This document shows, one piece after another, positions 7,998 to 14,018 of a stretch of DNA of 14,018 bases (position 1 is the first letter of the stretch; every line of letters starts with the position of its first letter). The translations under genes were made by a program, and so were the position numbers. Source of the stretch: RGIG995 sp045652445. Lineage in GTDB: Bacteria; Bacillota; Clostridia; Oscillospirales; UBA644. The notes beneath the pieces were generated by a model, which was not told the DNA's origin, ran no database searches, and saw only the letters and a list, made by a program, of their open reading frames with translations. The DNA lies in the NCBI GenBank assembly GCA_045652445.1, contig JAZRUJ010000094.1, forward strand, positions 1 to 14,018, in the 5' to 3' direction.

Positions 7998-8632
7998 GGG
8001 GTTTCGTCCTTTCTCTCTGCCTTATATCGTGCAAAAGCCGAGGAGATGGCAGAAGATGAATATCCAAGCCGCAGTAATTTAGCAAAAACTTTGTTTCGTA
8101 AATTTGGATCCGATAGGTCGTCTCCTTTTGCGGCTTTTTTTAGAATCAAATTAAGTTTTTCTTCCTCTTTCTCAAAATCTTCAAAAACTTCGTCGCAAAC
8201 TTCCCGGATGGTGTCTTTGTCAATTCCATGGGTGTATAACATTTGTTCCACCCGGCGGCGTCCGTAGGAGTTTGCTCCCAATTCTGCCAGCCGTTTTGCG
8301 TAGCGGTAATCGTCCTGATAGCCGTGATCCGCCATATATTGTACCGCTCCGTTGGCGGCGTCTTCCGGAACACCTTTATCGCAAAGCTTTCGAATTAACT
8401 CCTGTCGGGAATAATCTTTGCGGCTCAAAATGTCAACCGATTTGCGAATTCCGTCCAAAAGATGTGCCTTTGCTCGAATTAGTTCAAAATCGTCGTCGTC
8501 AAATTGAGCGTGAAGAAGAATATCGTTTCCGTTTAGAAATTTCTCGTTGGCAAGAAATTCCAGCCCCGCTTCGGAATATACTTCAAAGAGCTTGGTTCGT
8601 TTGCGGGGACGGATTTCTGTGATCAAAATCAT
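7994..8632 (-). CDS. recX: Recombination regulator RecX
   Basis: RecX, 212 residues, is a small helical protein that binds RecA filaments and modulates or inhibits RecA. The recognisable features are the three-helix repeats: the segment around SVDILSRKDYSRQELIRKLCDKGV (about residues 66-89), then VQYMADHGYQDDYRYAKRLAEL with the family hallmark of aromatic and acidic residues, then SYGRRRVEQMLYTHGID. A strongly charged third unit ends near ARYKAERK. The N-terminal 50 or so residues, with a beta-rich ITEIRPRKRTKLFEVYSEAG start, match the longer Gram-positive RecX form. It starts two bases after the recA stop, with its GAAGG inside the recA end, and overlaps rimO by 4 bases. The recA-recX adjacency supports the call. 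Confidence 0.93.
   Translation of the reverse strand: MILITEIRPRKRTKLFEVYSEAGLEFLANEKFLNGNDILLHAQFDDDDFELIRAKAHLLDGIRKSVDILSRKDYSRQELIRKLCDKGVPEDAANGAVQYMADHGYQDDYRYAKRLAELGANSYGRRRVEQMLYTHGIDKDTIREVCDEVFEDFEKEEEKLNLILKKAAKGDDLSDPNLRNKVFAKLLRLGYSSSAISSAFARYKAERKDETP
8007..8011 (-). promoter_or_regulatory. Ribosome binding site supporting the TTG start of rimO
   Basis: AAGGA on the minus strand, inside the end of recX, 9 bases before the TTG at 7997. It supports use of a non-ATG start and translational coupling to recX. Confidence 0.65.
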
Positions 8633-8634
8633 AA

Positions 8635-9732
8635 TCAGCCTTCAAAATCGTCGGCAGAGATGTTGATGTTTGCAGATTTTTCCGTGGCGGTTTTCGGTTG
8701 ACGGGAAGATTTGGTAACTTCTTCTACCGCAGCTTCGTTGCCATGAAGTTTGTTAAACAGATCTTTTTCCAACCGGGCAGCCAAAGCGGGATCGGTTTCG
8801 ATCATCTTCTTAATGTTTTCCCGACCGTTTCCGAGACGTTCTTCACCGTAGGAGAACCAACCACCGGATTTTTGGAGGATTCCTAATTTAACGGCACAGT
8901 CCAGCATTTCTCCGGAGCGGGAAATACCTTTTCCGTAAATCAGGTCAAATTCCGTTTCCCGGAAGGGGGGAGATACTTTGTTTTTTACAATTTTAACTCT
9001 GGTGCGGGAACCGTAAGCTTCCGTACCGTTTTTCAAAGTTTCAATGCGGCGGACGTCCAAGCGGACGGAGGCATAGAATTTCAGAGCGTTCCCCCCGGTG
9101 GTAACTTCCGTAGGACCGTACATTACACCGATTTTGGAACGAAGCTGGTTAATAAAAATACAAATACACTTGGTTTTGGAAATAATTCCGGCAAGCTTCC
9201 GAAGAGCCTGGGACATCATGCGGGCGTGAAGACCTACGTGAGAATCTCCCATATCTCCTTCAATTTCTGCCTTGGGAACCAGGGCAGCTACGGAGTCTAC
9301 GACGATAATGTCGACGGCACCGGAACGAACAAGAGTTTCTGTGATTTCCAACGCCTGTTCACCGTTATCAGGTTGAGAAACCAGAAGAGAATCAACGTCA
9401 ACCCCCAATTCTGCAGCATAAACGGGGTCGAGGGCGTGTTCCGCATCAATAAAAGCTGCGGTGCCACCTTTCTTTTGGCATTCTGCAATGGTGTGCAATG
9501 CAACGGTGGTTTTCCCGGAACTTTCCGGTCCGTAAATTTCAGTAATACGACCTTTGGGAATTCCTCCGACACCGAGGGCAAGGTCCAATCCAAAAGATCC
9601 GGTAGAGACACTTTCCACACTCAAGGTGGAATTTTGTCCCAAGGTCATGACCGATCCTTTTCCGAATGTTTTTTCAATTTGACTTAATGCGGTTTCAAGG
9701 GCTTTTTTTCTGTTTTCTTGTGCATCTGCCAT
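8635..9732 (-). CDS. recA: Recombinase RecA
   Basis: RecA, 365 residues, forms ATP-dependent filaments on single-stranded DNA, catalyses strand exchange and triggers LexA self-cleavage in the SOS response. Walker A is GPESSGKT (68-75), the catalytic glutamate lies in IDAEHALD (about E98), and the Walker B aspartate is D146 in IIVVDSVAAL. The L1 and L2 DNA-binding loops are present, L2 being the INQLRSKIGVMYG region (about 195-214). The C-terminus is the usual acidic tail ending ADDFEG. Length is normal. The start ATG has GGAGG at 9744-9748, 11 bases upstream. It heads the leftward gene chain and is read from a promoter at 9799-9827, divergent to gdhA. No complete LexA box is visible upstream. 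Confidence 0.99.
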   Translation of the reverse strand: MADAQENRKKALETALSQIEKTFGKGSVMTLGQNSTLSVESVSTGSFGLDLALGVGGIPKGRITEIYGPESSGKTTVALHTIAECQKKGGTAAFIDAEHALDPVYAAELGVDVDSLLVSQPDNGEQALEITETLVRSGAVDIIVVDSVAALVPKAEIEGDMGDSHVGLHARMMSQALRKLAGIISKTKCICIFINQLRSKIGVMYGPTEVTTGGNALKFYASVRLDVRRIETLKNGTEAYGSRTRVKIVKNKVSPPFRETEFDLIYGKGISRSGEMLDCAVKLGILQKSGGWFSYGEERLGNGRENIKKMIETDPALAARLEKDLFNKLHGNEAAVEEVTKSSRQPKTATEKSANINISADDFEG

Positions 9733-9798
9733 AATGTTCGAATCCTCCGTTTTTTGTTTCTATCTTGCAATTAAATTTAACAATTATTAATACGACTT

Positions 9799-9827
9799 AT
9801 TATACTATAAATGTCGCGAAAAAGCAA
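9799..9827 (-). promoter_or_regulatory. Predicted promoter of recA and the downstream gene chain
   Basis: On the minus strand a perfect -10 TATAAT (9799-9804) has, 17 bases upstream, a weak -35 TTGCTT (9822-9827, 3 of 6 matches). It places the transcription start near 9792 and gives a leader of about 60 bases. It is the best promoter candidate in the recA upstream region; the weak -35 suggests moderate basal strength or activator dependence. Confidence 0.65.
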
Positions 9828-9849
9828 TAGATTTTACTTTTTTTTTCGC
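9816..9849. repeat. Inverted repeat over the recA -35 region
   Basis: Arms GCGAAAAA (9816-9823) and TTTTTCGC (9842-9849) are perfect 8-base reverse complements separated by 18 bases. The left arm overlaps the predicted recA -35 box. It could be an operator or simply a by-product of A/T tracts in this AT-rich spacer. I do not recognise a regulator for it. Confidence 0.3.
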
Positions 9850-9948
9850 TTTGCGTTTCATATTTTTAGCAATTTGTTCGAAAAACTTATTTTCCTTTTT
9901 TTTGTTTGGGGAAAAATCGGAACATTTTGTATATTTTTTCATAAACAC

Positions 9949-9977
9949 TTGATTTTTGTCATAAAAAGTTATATAAT
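9949..9977 (+). promoter_or_regulatory. Predicted strong promoter of gdhA
   Basis: -35 TTGATT (9949-9954, 4 of 6) and a perfect -10 TATAAT (9972-9977) with an ideal 17-base spacer. Runs of T just upstream (six at 9934-9939, eight at 9896-9903) resemble an UP element. Transcription would start near 9984, leaving a leader of about 25 bases that contains only the ribosome binding site. Confidence 0.8.
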
Positions 9978-10008
9978 GATTGCATTATTAGTTATGGAGG
10001 CAAACGCA

Positions 10009-11361
10009 ATGAGCTTCAAGAGCAAATATCTCAACGACGTTTACGCAAACGTTGAAAAACGCAACCCCGGCGAACCTGAATTTTTGCAGGCAGTCTACGA
10101 GGTTTTGGAATCCCTCGAACCTGTAATTGAACAAAATCCCAAGTTCGAACAATCCGGCGTAATTGAACGTATGGTAGAACCTGAACGTCAGATCTCTTTC
10201 CGTGTGTCCTGGACGGACGATAACGGCAAGGTTCAGGTAAATCGTGGCTACAGAATTCAATTCAACTCTGCCATCGGTCCTTACAAGGGCGGAATTCGTT
10301 TCCATCCTTCTGTAAACTATTCCATTATGAAATTCCTCGGTTTTGAACAAACCTTCAAGAACAGCCTGACCGGTCTTCCTATGGGCGGCGGTAAGGGTGG
10401 CTCTGACTTTGATCCCCGTGGTAAGAGCGATGGGGAAATTATGCGTTTCTGTCAGGCATTTATGACGGAACTTTCCAGACACATCGGTGCGGATACTGAC
10501 GTTCCCGCAGGGGATATCGGTGTAGGTGCCCGTGAAGTTGGCTATATGTTTGGTCAATACAAGAGACTTCGCAACGAATTCACCGGCGTTTTGACCGGCA
10601 AGGGTCGTTCTTTCGGCGGCTCCTTGATCCGTCCTGAAGCTACCGGTTTCGGTGCAGTTTATTATGTTGTAGAAATGTTGAAGACCTTCGGTGAAGAAGT
10701 AAAGGGTAAGACTTTTGCAATTTCCGGGTTCGGTAACGTTGCTTGGGGTACTGCAAAGAAAGTTGCAGAACTGGGCGGTAAAGTTGTTACCATTTCCGGT
10801 CCTGACGGCTACGTTTATGATGCTGACGGTATTGTTACCGAAGAAAAGATCAATTTCCTTTTGGAAATGAGATCCTCCGGTCGGGATAAAGTTCAGGATT
10901 ATGCGGATAAATTTGGTGTTCCTTTCTTCGCCGGCAAAAAGCCCTGGGAACAAAAGGTTGATATTTGTATGCCCTGTGCTACCCAGAACGAAGTTCGCAT
11001 CGAAGATGCCAAGAATATTGTTGCCAACGGTGTAAAATACTATGTAGAAGTTGCCAACATGCCCACCACCGCAGAAGCTGTTGCTTATTTCAAAGAAAAC
11101 GGTGTTGTTGTTGCTCCTTCCAAGGCTGTTAATGCCGGCGGTGTTGCCGTTTCCGGTTTGGAAATGAGCCAAAACTCCATGCGTTACAGCTGGACTGCTG
11201 AAGAAGTCGATGCAAAACTGTACCAGATTATGGCTGACATTTATAAGAATTCTTACGATGCTGCCAAGAAGTACGGTATGGAAGGCGATCTGATTGCCGG
11301 TGCTAATATTGCCGGTTTTGAAAAGGTTGCCGATGCAATGATCGCACAAGGTGTTATCTGA
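10009..11361 (+). CDS. gdhA: Glutamate dehydrogenase, C. symbiosum-like (probably NAD-linked)
   Basis: GDH, 450 residues, interconverts glutamate with 2-oxoglutarate plus ammonia and is a cytosolic hexamer of the short (50 kDa) type. Catalytic and substrate residues are in place: K93 (PYKGGIRFHP), K129 (PMGGGKGGSDFDP) and D169 (DVPAGDIGVG). The nucleotide-binding fold has SGFGNVAWG (239-247). Residues F241, P265 and D266 (SGPDG) correspond to F238, P262 and D263 of the C. symbiosum enzyme, known to matter for NAD preference. I therefore infer NAD use, although many annotations would call it NADP-specific. The frame is open far upstream, but GGAGG at 9996-10000 with an 8-base spacer and family alignment fix the ATG at 10009. 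Codon use favours CGT, AAG, GGT and GAA, unlike its neighbours, suggesting high expression. It has its own promoter and terminator. Confidence 0.97.
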   Translation: MSFKSKYLNDVYANVEKRNPGEPEFLQAVYEVLESLEPVIEQNPKFEQSGVIERMVEPERQISFRVSWTDDNGKVQVNRGYRIQFNSAIGPYKGGIRFHPSVNYSIMKFLGFEQTFKNSLTGLPMGGGKGGSDFDPRGKSDGEIMRFCQAFMTELSRHIGADTDVPAGDIGVGAREVGYMFGQYKRLRNEFTGVLTGKGRSFGGSLIRPEATGFGAVYYVVEMLKTFGEEVKGKTFAISGFGNVAWGTAKKVAELGGKVVTISGPDGYVYDADGIVTEEKINFLLEMRSSGRDKVQDYADKFGVPFFAGKKPWEQKVDICMPCATQNEVRIEDAKNIVANGVKYYVEVANMPTTAEAVAYFKENGVVVAPSKAVNAGGVAVSGLEMSQNSMRYSWTAEEVDAKLYQIMADIYKNSYDAAKKYGMEGDLIAGANIAGFEKVADAMIAQGVI

Positions 11362-11380
11362 TTTTTAATTACATAACCGA

Positions 11381-11413
11381 AAAATCCCGTCATCTTTTCG
11401 ATGACGGGATTTT
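11381..11413. terminator. Bidirectional intrinsic terminator between gdhA and gltA
   Basis: A perfect 14-bp hairpin: arms 11381-11394 and 11400-11413 (core ATCCCGTCATC / GATGACGGGAT) with loop TTTTC. On the plus strand it is followed by more T (to 11416) and lies 19 bases after the gdhA stop. On the minus strand the arm likewise ends in a U-run, and it begins just past the gltA stop codon (11415-11417). It should end both converging transcripts. Confidence 0.95.
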
Positions 11414-11414
11414 T

Positions 11415-12776
11415 TTATCGCTCGTTTAAAGGAGCGTATGGTGTTTCGTTTTTTACGCCAATATAAGCAGGGCGTAGAATTTTTTCTTCATTTTGAATTT
11501 CTTCAATGCGGTGAGCAGACCAGCCGGCAATCCGGGAGACTGCAAAGATCGGGGTGTAAAGTTCAAAGGGAAGTTCCAACATTTTATAAATTAATCCGGA
11601 GAAAAAGTCAACGTTTGGACTGACCCCTTTATAAATTTTACGCTTTTCTCCAATGATTTCCGGAGCCAGTTCTGCTACGGTTTCATACAGTGCAAATTCT
11701 TTTTGATATCCTTTTTCATCTGAAAGTTCTTTTGCACACATTTTCAAAATATCGGCTCTCGGGTCGGATTTGGAATAAACCGCATGCCCCATTCCGTAAA
11801 TCAATCCCTTGTTGTCAAAGGCTTGTTTGTCTAGAAGACGAATGAGGTAATCTCTGATTTCTTCCTTATTTTCAATGTTTACCGTTGCTTTCATGTCTTC
11901 AAACATTTGCACCACTTTCACGTTTGCACCTCCGTGCCGAGGACCTTTCAGAGATCCCAGAGCGGCTGCGATTGCCGAATAGGTATCCGTGCCGGAAGAG
12001 GTTACTACGTGGGTGGTAAAGGTAGAGTTGTTTCCACCTCCATGTTCTGCATGAAGCACCAAGGCGAGATCTAAAATCTTAGCTTCCAGAGGGGTGTATT
12101 TCCCGTCTTCTCGCAACATGGCAAGAAAGTTTTCGGCTGTAGAAAGGGCGGGATTCGGGTTGTGGATAAACAGACTTTTCCCTTGATGATAGTGGCGATA
12201 GGACAGATAAGCATAAACTGCCAACATGGGGAAAGTTGCAATCATCTGCATGCTTTGCCGCAAGACGTTTTCCACGGAAATATTGTCCGGGTCGTCGTCA
12301 TAGGCGTACAGAGCAAGTACGCAGCGGGAGAGAATGTTCATCATGTCTTTCCCCGGTGCTTTTAAGATCATATCCCGCACAAAGGAAGGCGGCAAACTGC
12401 GATAATCTGCTAATTCCTTTGTGAACCGAGAAAGAGAAGCGCGGTTTGGAAGTTCCGAAAACAGCAGAAGGTACACCGTTTCTTCAAATCCAAAGCGTCC
12501 GTCTTTTTGAAACCCGGCCACCAAATCTTTAATATTGATCCCCCGATAATACAATTTGCCGTGACAGGGAATCAGTGTTCCGTCCGGGGCTTTTTCTTTG
12601 GAAAGGACAGTGGAAATTTCCGTAAGCCCCGTAACCACTCCGTTCCCATTCATGTCACGAAGCCCGCGGTTTACGTTGTGGTGACGGTACATTTCTGGTG
12701 TAATATTGTGATTTTGATTCGACAAATTTGCCATTTGATGAATGTATTCCGTAATTTCAGAGTAAGAATCTTTCAT
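11415..12776 (-). CDS. gltA: Citrate synthase (citrate/2-methylcitrate synthase family)
   Basis: This 453-residue protein condenses acetyl-CoA with oxaloacetate to citrate. Conserved active-site segments are LHAEHGGGNNSTF (241-253), the catalytic His281 in GPRHGGAN, His331 in GMGHAVY, and Asp390 in NVDFFSG; the late SRIAGWSAHRIEE substrate/CoA segment is also present. An N-terminal extension of about 45 residues (NITPEMYRHHNVNRGLRDMNG) precedes the usual core; I recall this form from clostridial citrate synthases. 2-Methylcitrate activity cannot be excluded from sequence, but no prp genes are nearby. The ATG has AAAGGAG eight bases upstream. The gene converges on gdhA, so the pair brackets the route from oxaloacetate to glutamate. 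A terminator hairpin sits directly upstream and no good promoter is visible between it and the gene. Confidence 0.95.
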   Translation of the reverse strand: MKDSYSEITEYIHQMANLSNQNHNITPEMYRHHNVNRGLRDMNGNGVVTGLTEISTVLSKEKAPDGTLIPCHGKLYYRGINIKDLVAGFQKDGRFGFEETVYLLLFSELPNRASLSRFTKELADYRSLPPSFVRDMILKAPGKDMMNILSRCVLALYAYDDDPDNISVENVLRQSMQMIATFPMLAVYAYLSYRHYHQGKSLFIHNPNPALSTAENFLAMLREDGKYTPLEAKILDLALVLHAEHGGGNNSTFTTHVVTSSGTDTYSAIAAALGSLKGPRHGGANVKVVQMFEDMKATVNIENKEEIRDYLIRLLDKQAFDNKGLIYGMGHAVYSKSDPRADILKMCAKELSDEKGYQKEFALYETVAELAPEIIGEKRKIYKGVSPNVDFFSGLIYKMLELPFELYTPIFAVSRIAGWSAHRIEEIQNEEKILRPAYIGVKNETPYAPLNER

Positions 12777-12805
12777 GTTGTAGGCTCCTTTCTTGTTGCA
12801 TGTTA

Positions 12806-12836
12806 AAAGAAAAAGGGCAATGCCTTTGCACTGCCC
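12806..12836 (-). terminator. Intrinsic terminator or attenuator upstream of gltA
   Basis: On the minus strand the hairpin is GGGCAGTGC-AAAG-GCATTGCCC (9-bp stem with one G-U pair; arms 12828-12836 and 12815-12823), followed by TTTTTCTTTT (12805-12814). It lies 16 bases after the acyltransferase stop codon and 29 bases before the gltA start. It looks like a good Rho-independent terminator for the upstream pair, unless it attenuates read-through into gltA. Confidence 0.88.
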
Positions 12837-12852
12837 CGGATTTTCAAGAAAA

Positions 12853-13749
12853 TTAAAGGATTTTTCCGTCTTTCATAAAAAGGTATCCCAAACCTGTTTG
12901 CGGTGTATTTCCGTCCTTAAGCATTTTTAAGTATGCTCGTTGTAAAGAAGTCTCTGAGGGATAGTCTTTTTCGGATTCTTCGTATGGTCTTCCAAAAATT
13001 CTCCACCAGTTTCCGAATTGGGGCGTGGTTGAGACTTCTGCTAGGTGAAAAAATTCTGCAAATTTGCGAATGTTGGATTCCGGGGGGAGGTATTCGCTGT
13101 GATTTGGGGCTAAAAGCCAGGAATCGCAAGAGAATTTTGCAATCCCGTCCGGGAAGCGATCGGCATAAAATTCCGCAGCGGCACGGAATGACTTCATGCA
13201 ATCGTCCGGGTTCAGTTTTCCTGATGAGGGGACGTGTACTGAGATTACCCAATCTCCGTACCCCAATTTGACTCCGTTTTTTTCAAAGCATCCGGGAGAT
13301 GGGTTATCGTCAAACTCCAATCTACCCAAAGCAAAACGGGAAAGCTCAAAAAATCTGCCGAACCAACGGGGAACAAAGATTCCCCACGTGCCGTAAATCT
13401 TGTAGCATTCCAGCATTTTCCATTTTAAATCCATCATACTGTCATGATATACTTTTACCGGAATTTCTGCCTGATCGTACAATTCCCGGCAATGCTTTGC
13501 CATACAGATATAAAGAAGCAGATCCAGAGCAAACGGATTGACACCGGTCTTTTCCGCAATCATTTTATTGGCATTTAATGCCTTTGGATGACTGAAGGAG
13601 GGATCATCGTCGTTGTATAGGTCAATATATGCTTTGAAAAGAGGATAATATTCCGTCGTTTTTAATGCAGAATAATCGTTTAAAAGAGACGTGGTCGCCT
13701 CGTTTGAATAGCCGTATTCGGTGCAAAAAGATTTTATTTCTGCTTTCAT
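12853..13749 (-). CDS. GNAT-like acyltransferase-domain protein, substrate unknown
   Basis: A 298-residue cytosolic protein with no signal peptide or membrane segment. It resembles the Bacillota family annotated as acyltransferase domain-containing proteins, with an all-helical N-terminal domain (NAT_N type, about residues 1-145) followed by a GNAT-like C-terminal domain (about 150-290). I recognise it from recurring segments: YKIYGTWGIFVPRWF and RFALGRLEFD (117-147), HVPSSGKLNPDDCMKSF (172-188), CDSWLLAP (208-215) and LPPESNIRKF (221-230), rather than from a catalytic motif. The typical acetyl-CoA loop of GNATs is not obvious by eye. Substrate and role are unknown. The ATG has AAGGA six bases upstream and overlaps the stop of the upstream membrane protein gene by 4 bases (ATGA), so the two are probably translated together. 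A terminator follows. Confidence 0.75.
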   Translation of the reverse strand: MKAEIKSFCTEYGYSNEATTSLLNDYSALKTTEYYPLFKAYIDLYNDDDPSFSHPKALNANKMIAEKTGVNPFALDLLLYICMAKHCRELYDQAEIPVKVYHDSMMDLKWKMLECYKIYGTWGIFVPRWFGRFFELSRFALGRLEFDDNPSPGCFEKNGVKLGYGDWVISVHVPSSGKLNPDDCMKSFRAAAEFYADRFPDGIAKFSCDSWLLAPNHSEYLPPESNIRKFAEFFHLAEVSTTPQFGNWWRIFGRPYEESEKDYPSETSLQRAYLKMLKDGNTPQTGLGYLFMKDGKIL

Positions 13750-14018
13750 AAAGATTCCTTATCATTTCCTTGAATCAGGTCTCCGCAATCCTTGGGCGGA
13801 ATGGCAAGGGAGATGATTCTTGCCCGAATGGGAAGGGTTTTGTTGATTTTTCGAAGAATAAAATAATACGCGGCAACCAGAGGAATGGAAAGCAATACAA
13901 GCCAGGGAAAGAGTGTATAAAAGTAATATCCTAAAAACAAGATTCCAATGGGTGTCAAAAACAGATATGCAAGAATGAGAGGGGCGGTTTTGTCTTGATT
14001 GGTTTCTACGGTTACATA
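13746..14018 (-). CDS. Small membrane protein of unknown function, C-terminal part
   Basis: The reading frame is open to the right edge, so only the last 90 residues are seen. A TTG at 13958 is unlikely to be the true start, because it falls inside a hydrophobic segment that begins upstream. Two membrane helices are evident: one starting PLILAYLFLTPIGILFLGYY and one FPWLVLLSIPLVAAYYFIL. A basic stretch (LRKINKTLPIRAR) follows, then a short soluble tail ending in ESL. The charge pattern suggests a helical hairpin with both ends in the cytoplasm (positive-inside rule). I do not recognise the family. It overlaps the downstream acyltransferase-domain gene by 4 bases, which points to a shared transcript and possibly a shared job. 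Confidence 0.7.
   Translation of the reverse strand, partial: YVTVETNQDKTAPLILAYLFLTPIGILFLGYYFYTLFPWLVLLSIPLVAAYYFILRKINKTLPIRARIISLAIPPKDCGDLIQGNDKESL

Noticed and set aside
9838..9957. T-tracts in the recA-gdhA spacer as terminators or an encoded small RNA
   Set aside because: No GC-rich hairpin precedes any tract. They are better explained as AT-rich promoter DNA, possibly an UP element for gdhA.
9811..10008. Upstream extension of the gdhA frame by 66 codons
   Set aside because: The extension is Phe/Ile/Lys-rich translation of AT-rich promoter DNA, overlaps the predicted gdhA promoter, and is not part of the GDH family N-terminus.
9988..11349. A 453-codon open frame antisense to gdhA
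   Set aside because: It mirrors gdhA almost exactly. Its openness follows from gdhA's biased codon use, which avoids the codons that would read as stops on the other strand. The Cys/Asn/Phe-rich product resembles no family, and there is no ribosome site.
1..14018. Search by eye for tRNA, rRNA, CRISPR repeats, insertion sequences, T-box or other riboswitch leaders
   Set aside because: Nothing convincing was found: genes fill nearly all of the window, no intergenic gap exceeds 300 bases, and no repeated spacers, transposase genes or leader-like structures were seen.

Overview
The window looks like chromosomal core DNA from a Gram-positive, low-to-moderate GC member of the Clostridia (Bacillota), most likely an Oscillospirales-type or related gut anaerobe. 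The reasons are the hrcA-grpE-dnaK order behind a perfect CIRCE operator, strong AGGAGG-type ribosome binding sites, a recA-recX-rimO-pgsA-cysE-cysS-recG chain, a glutamate dehydrogenase closely resembling the Clostridium symbiosum NAD enzyme, and a clostridial-style citrate synthase of about 450 residues. The taxonomic call is inference from remembered family resemblance, not from a search. I see no mobile element, phage gene, CRISPR array, tRNA or rRNA.

Layout. Positions 1-9732 are transcribed leftwards (minus strand). The chain starts with recA and continues recX, rimO, pgsA, cysE, cysS and recG. Intergenic gaps are 1 to 26 bases, or 4-base stop/start overlaps, so this reads as one co-transcribed unit. 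After recG a sigma-A-like promoter and a CIRCE operator start the class I heat-shock operon hrcA-grpE-dnaK, and dnaK runs off the left edge. No convincing terminator lies between recG and hrcA, so some read-through is likely.

Positions 9733-10008 are an AT-rich divergent intergenic region carrying promoters for recA (leftwards) and gdhA (rightwards). gdhA is the only plus-strand gene. It converges on gltA (citrate synthase, minus strand), and the two share a perfect 14-bp bidirectional terminator hairpin. Upstream of gltA, behind a second terminator hairpin, lie a GNAT-like acyltransferase-domain protein of unknown substrate and a small two-helix membrane protein. These two overlap by 4 bases, and the membrane protein runs off the right edge.

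Functionally the left side combines recombination and repair (RecA, its modulator RecX, RecG helicase), translation (RimO, CysRS), cysteine synthesis (CysE), phospholipid head-group synthesis (PgsA) and protein folding control (HrcA, GrpE, DnaK). The right side pairs the entry enzyme of 2-oxoglutarate synthesis (citrate synthase) with the enzyme linking 2-oxoglutarate, ammonia and glutamate (GDH). Nothing amounts to a clearly new system. The least understood parts are the acyltransferase/membrane-protein pair, a Rex-like palindrome at the recG stop codon, and the question of how gltA is transcribed behind a terminator.
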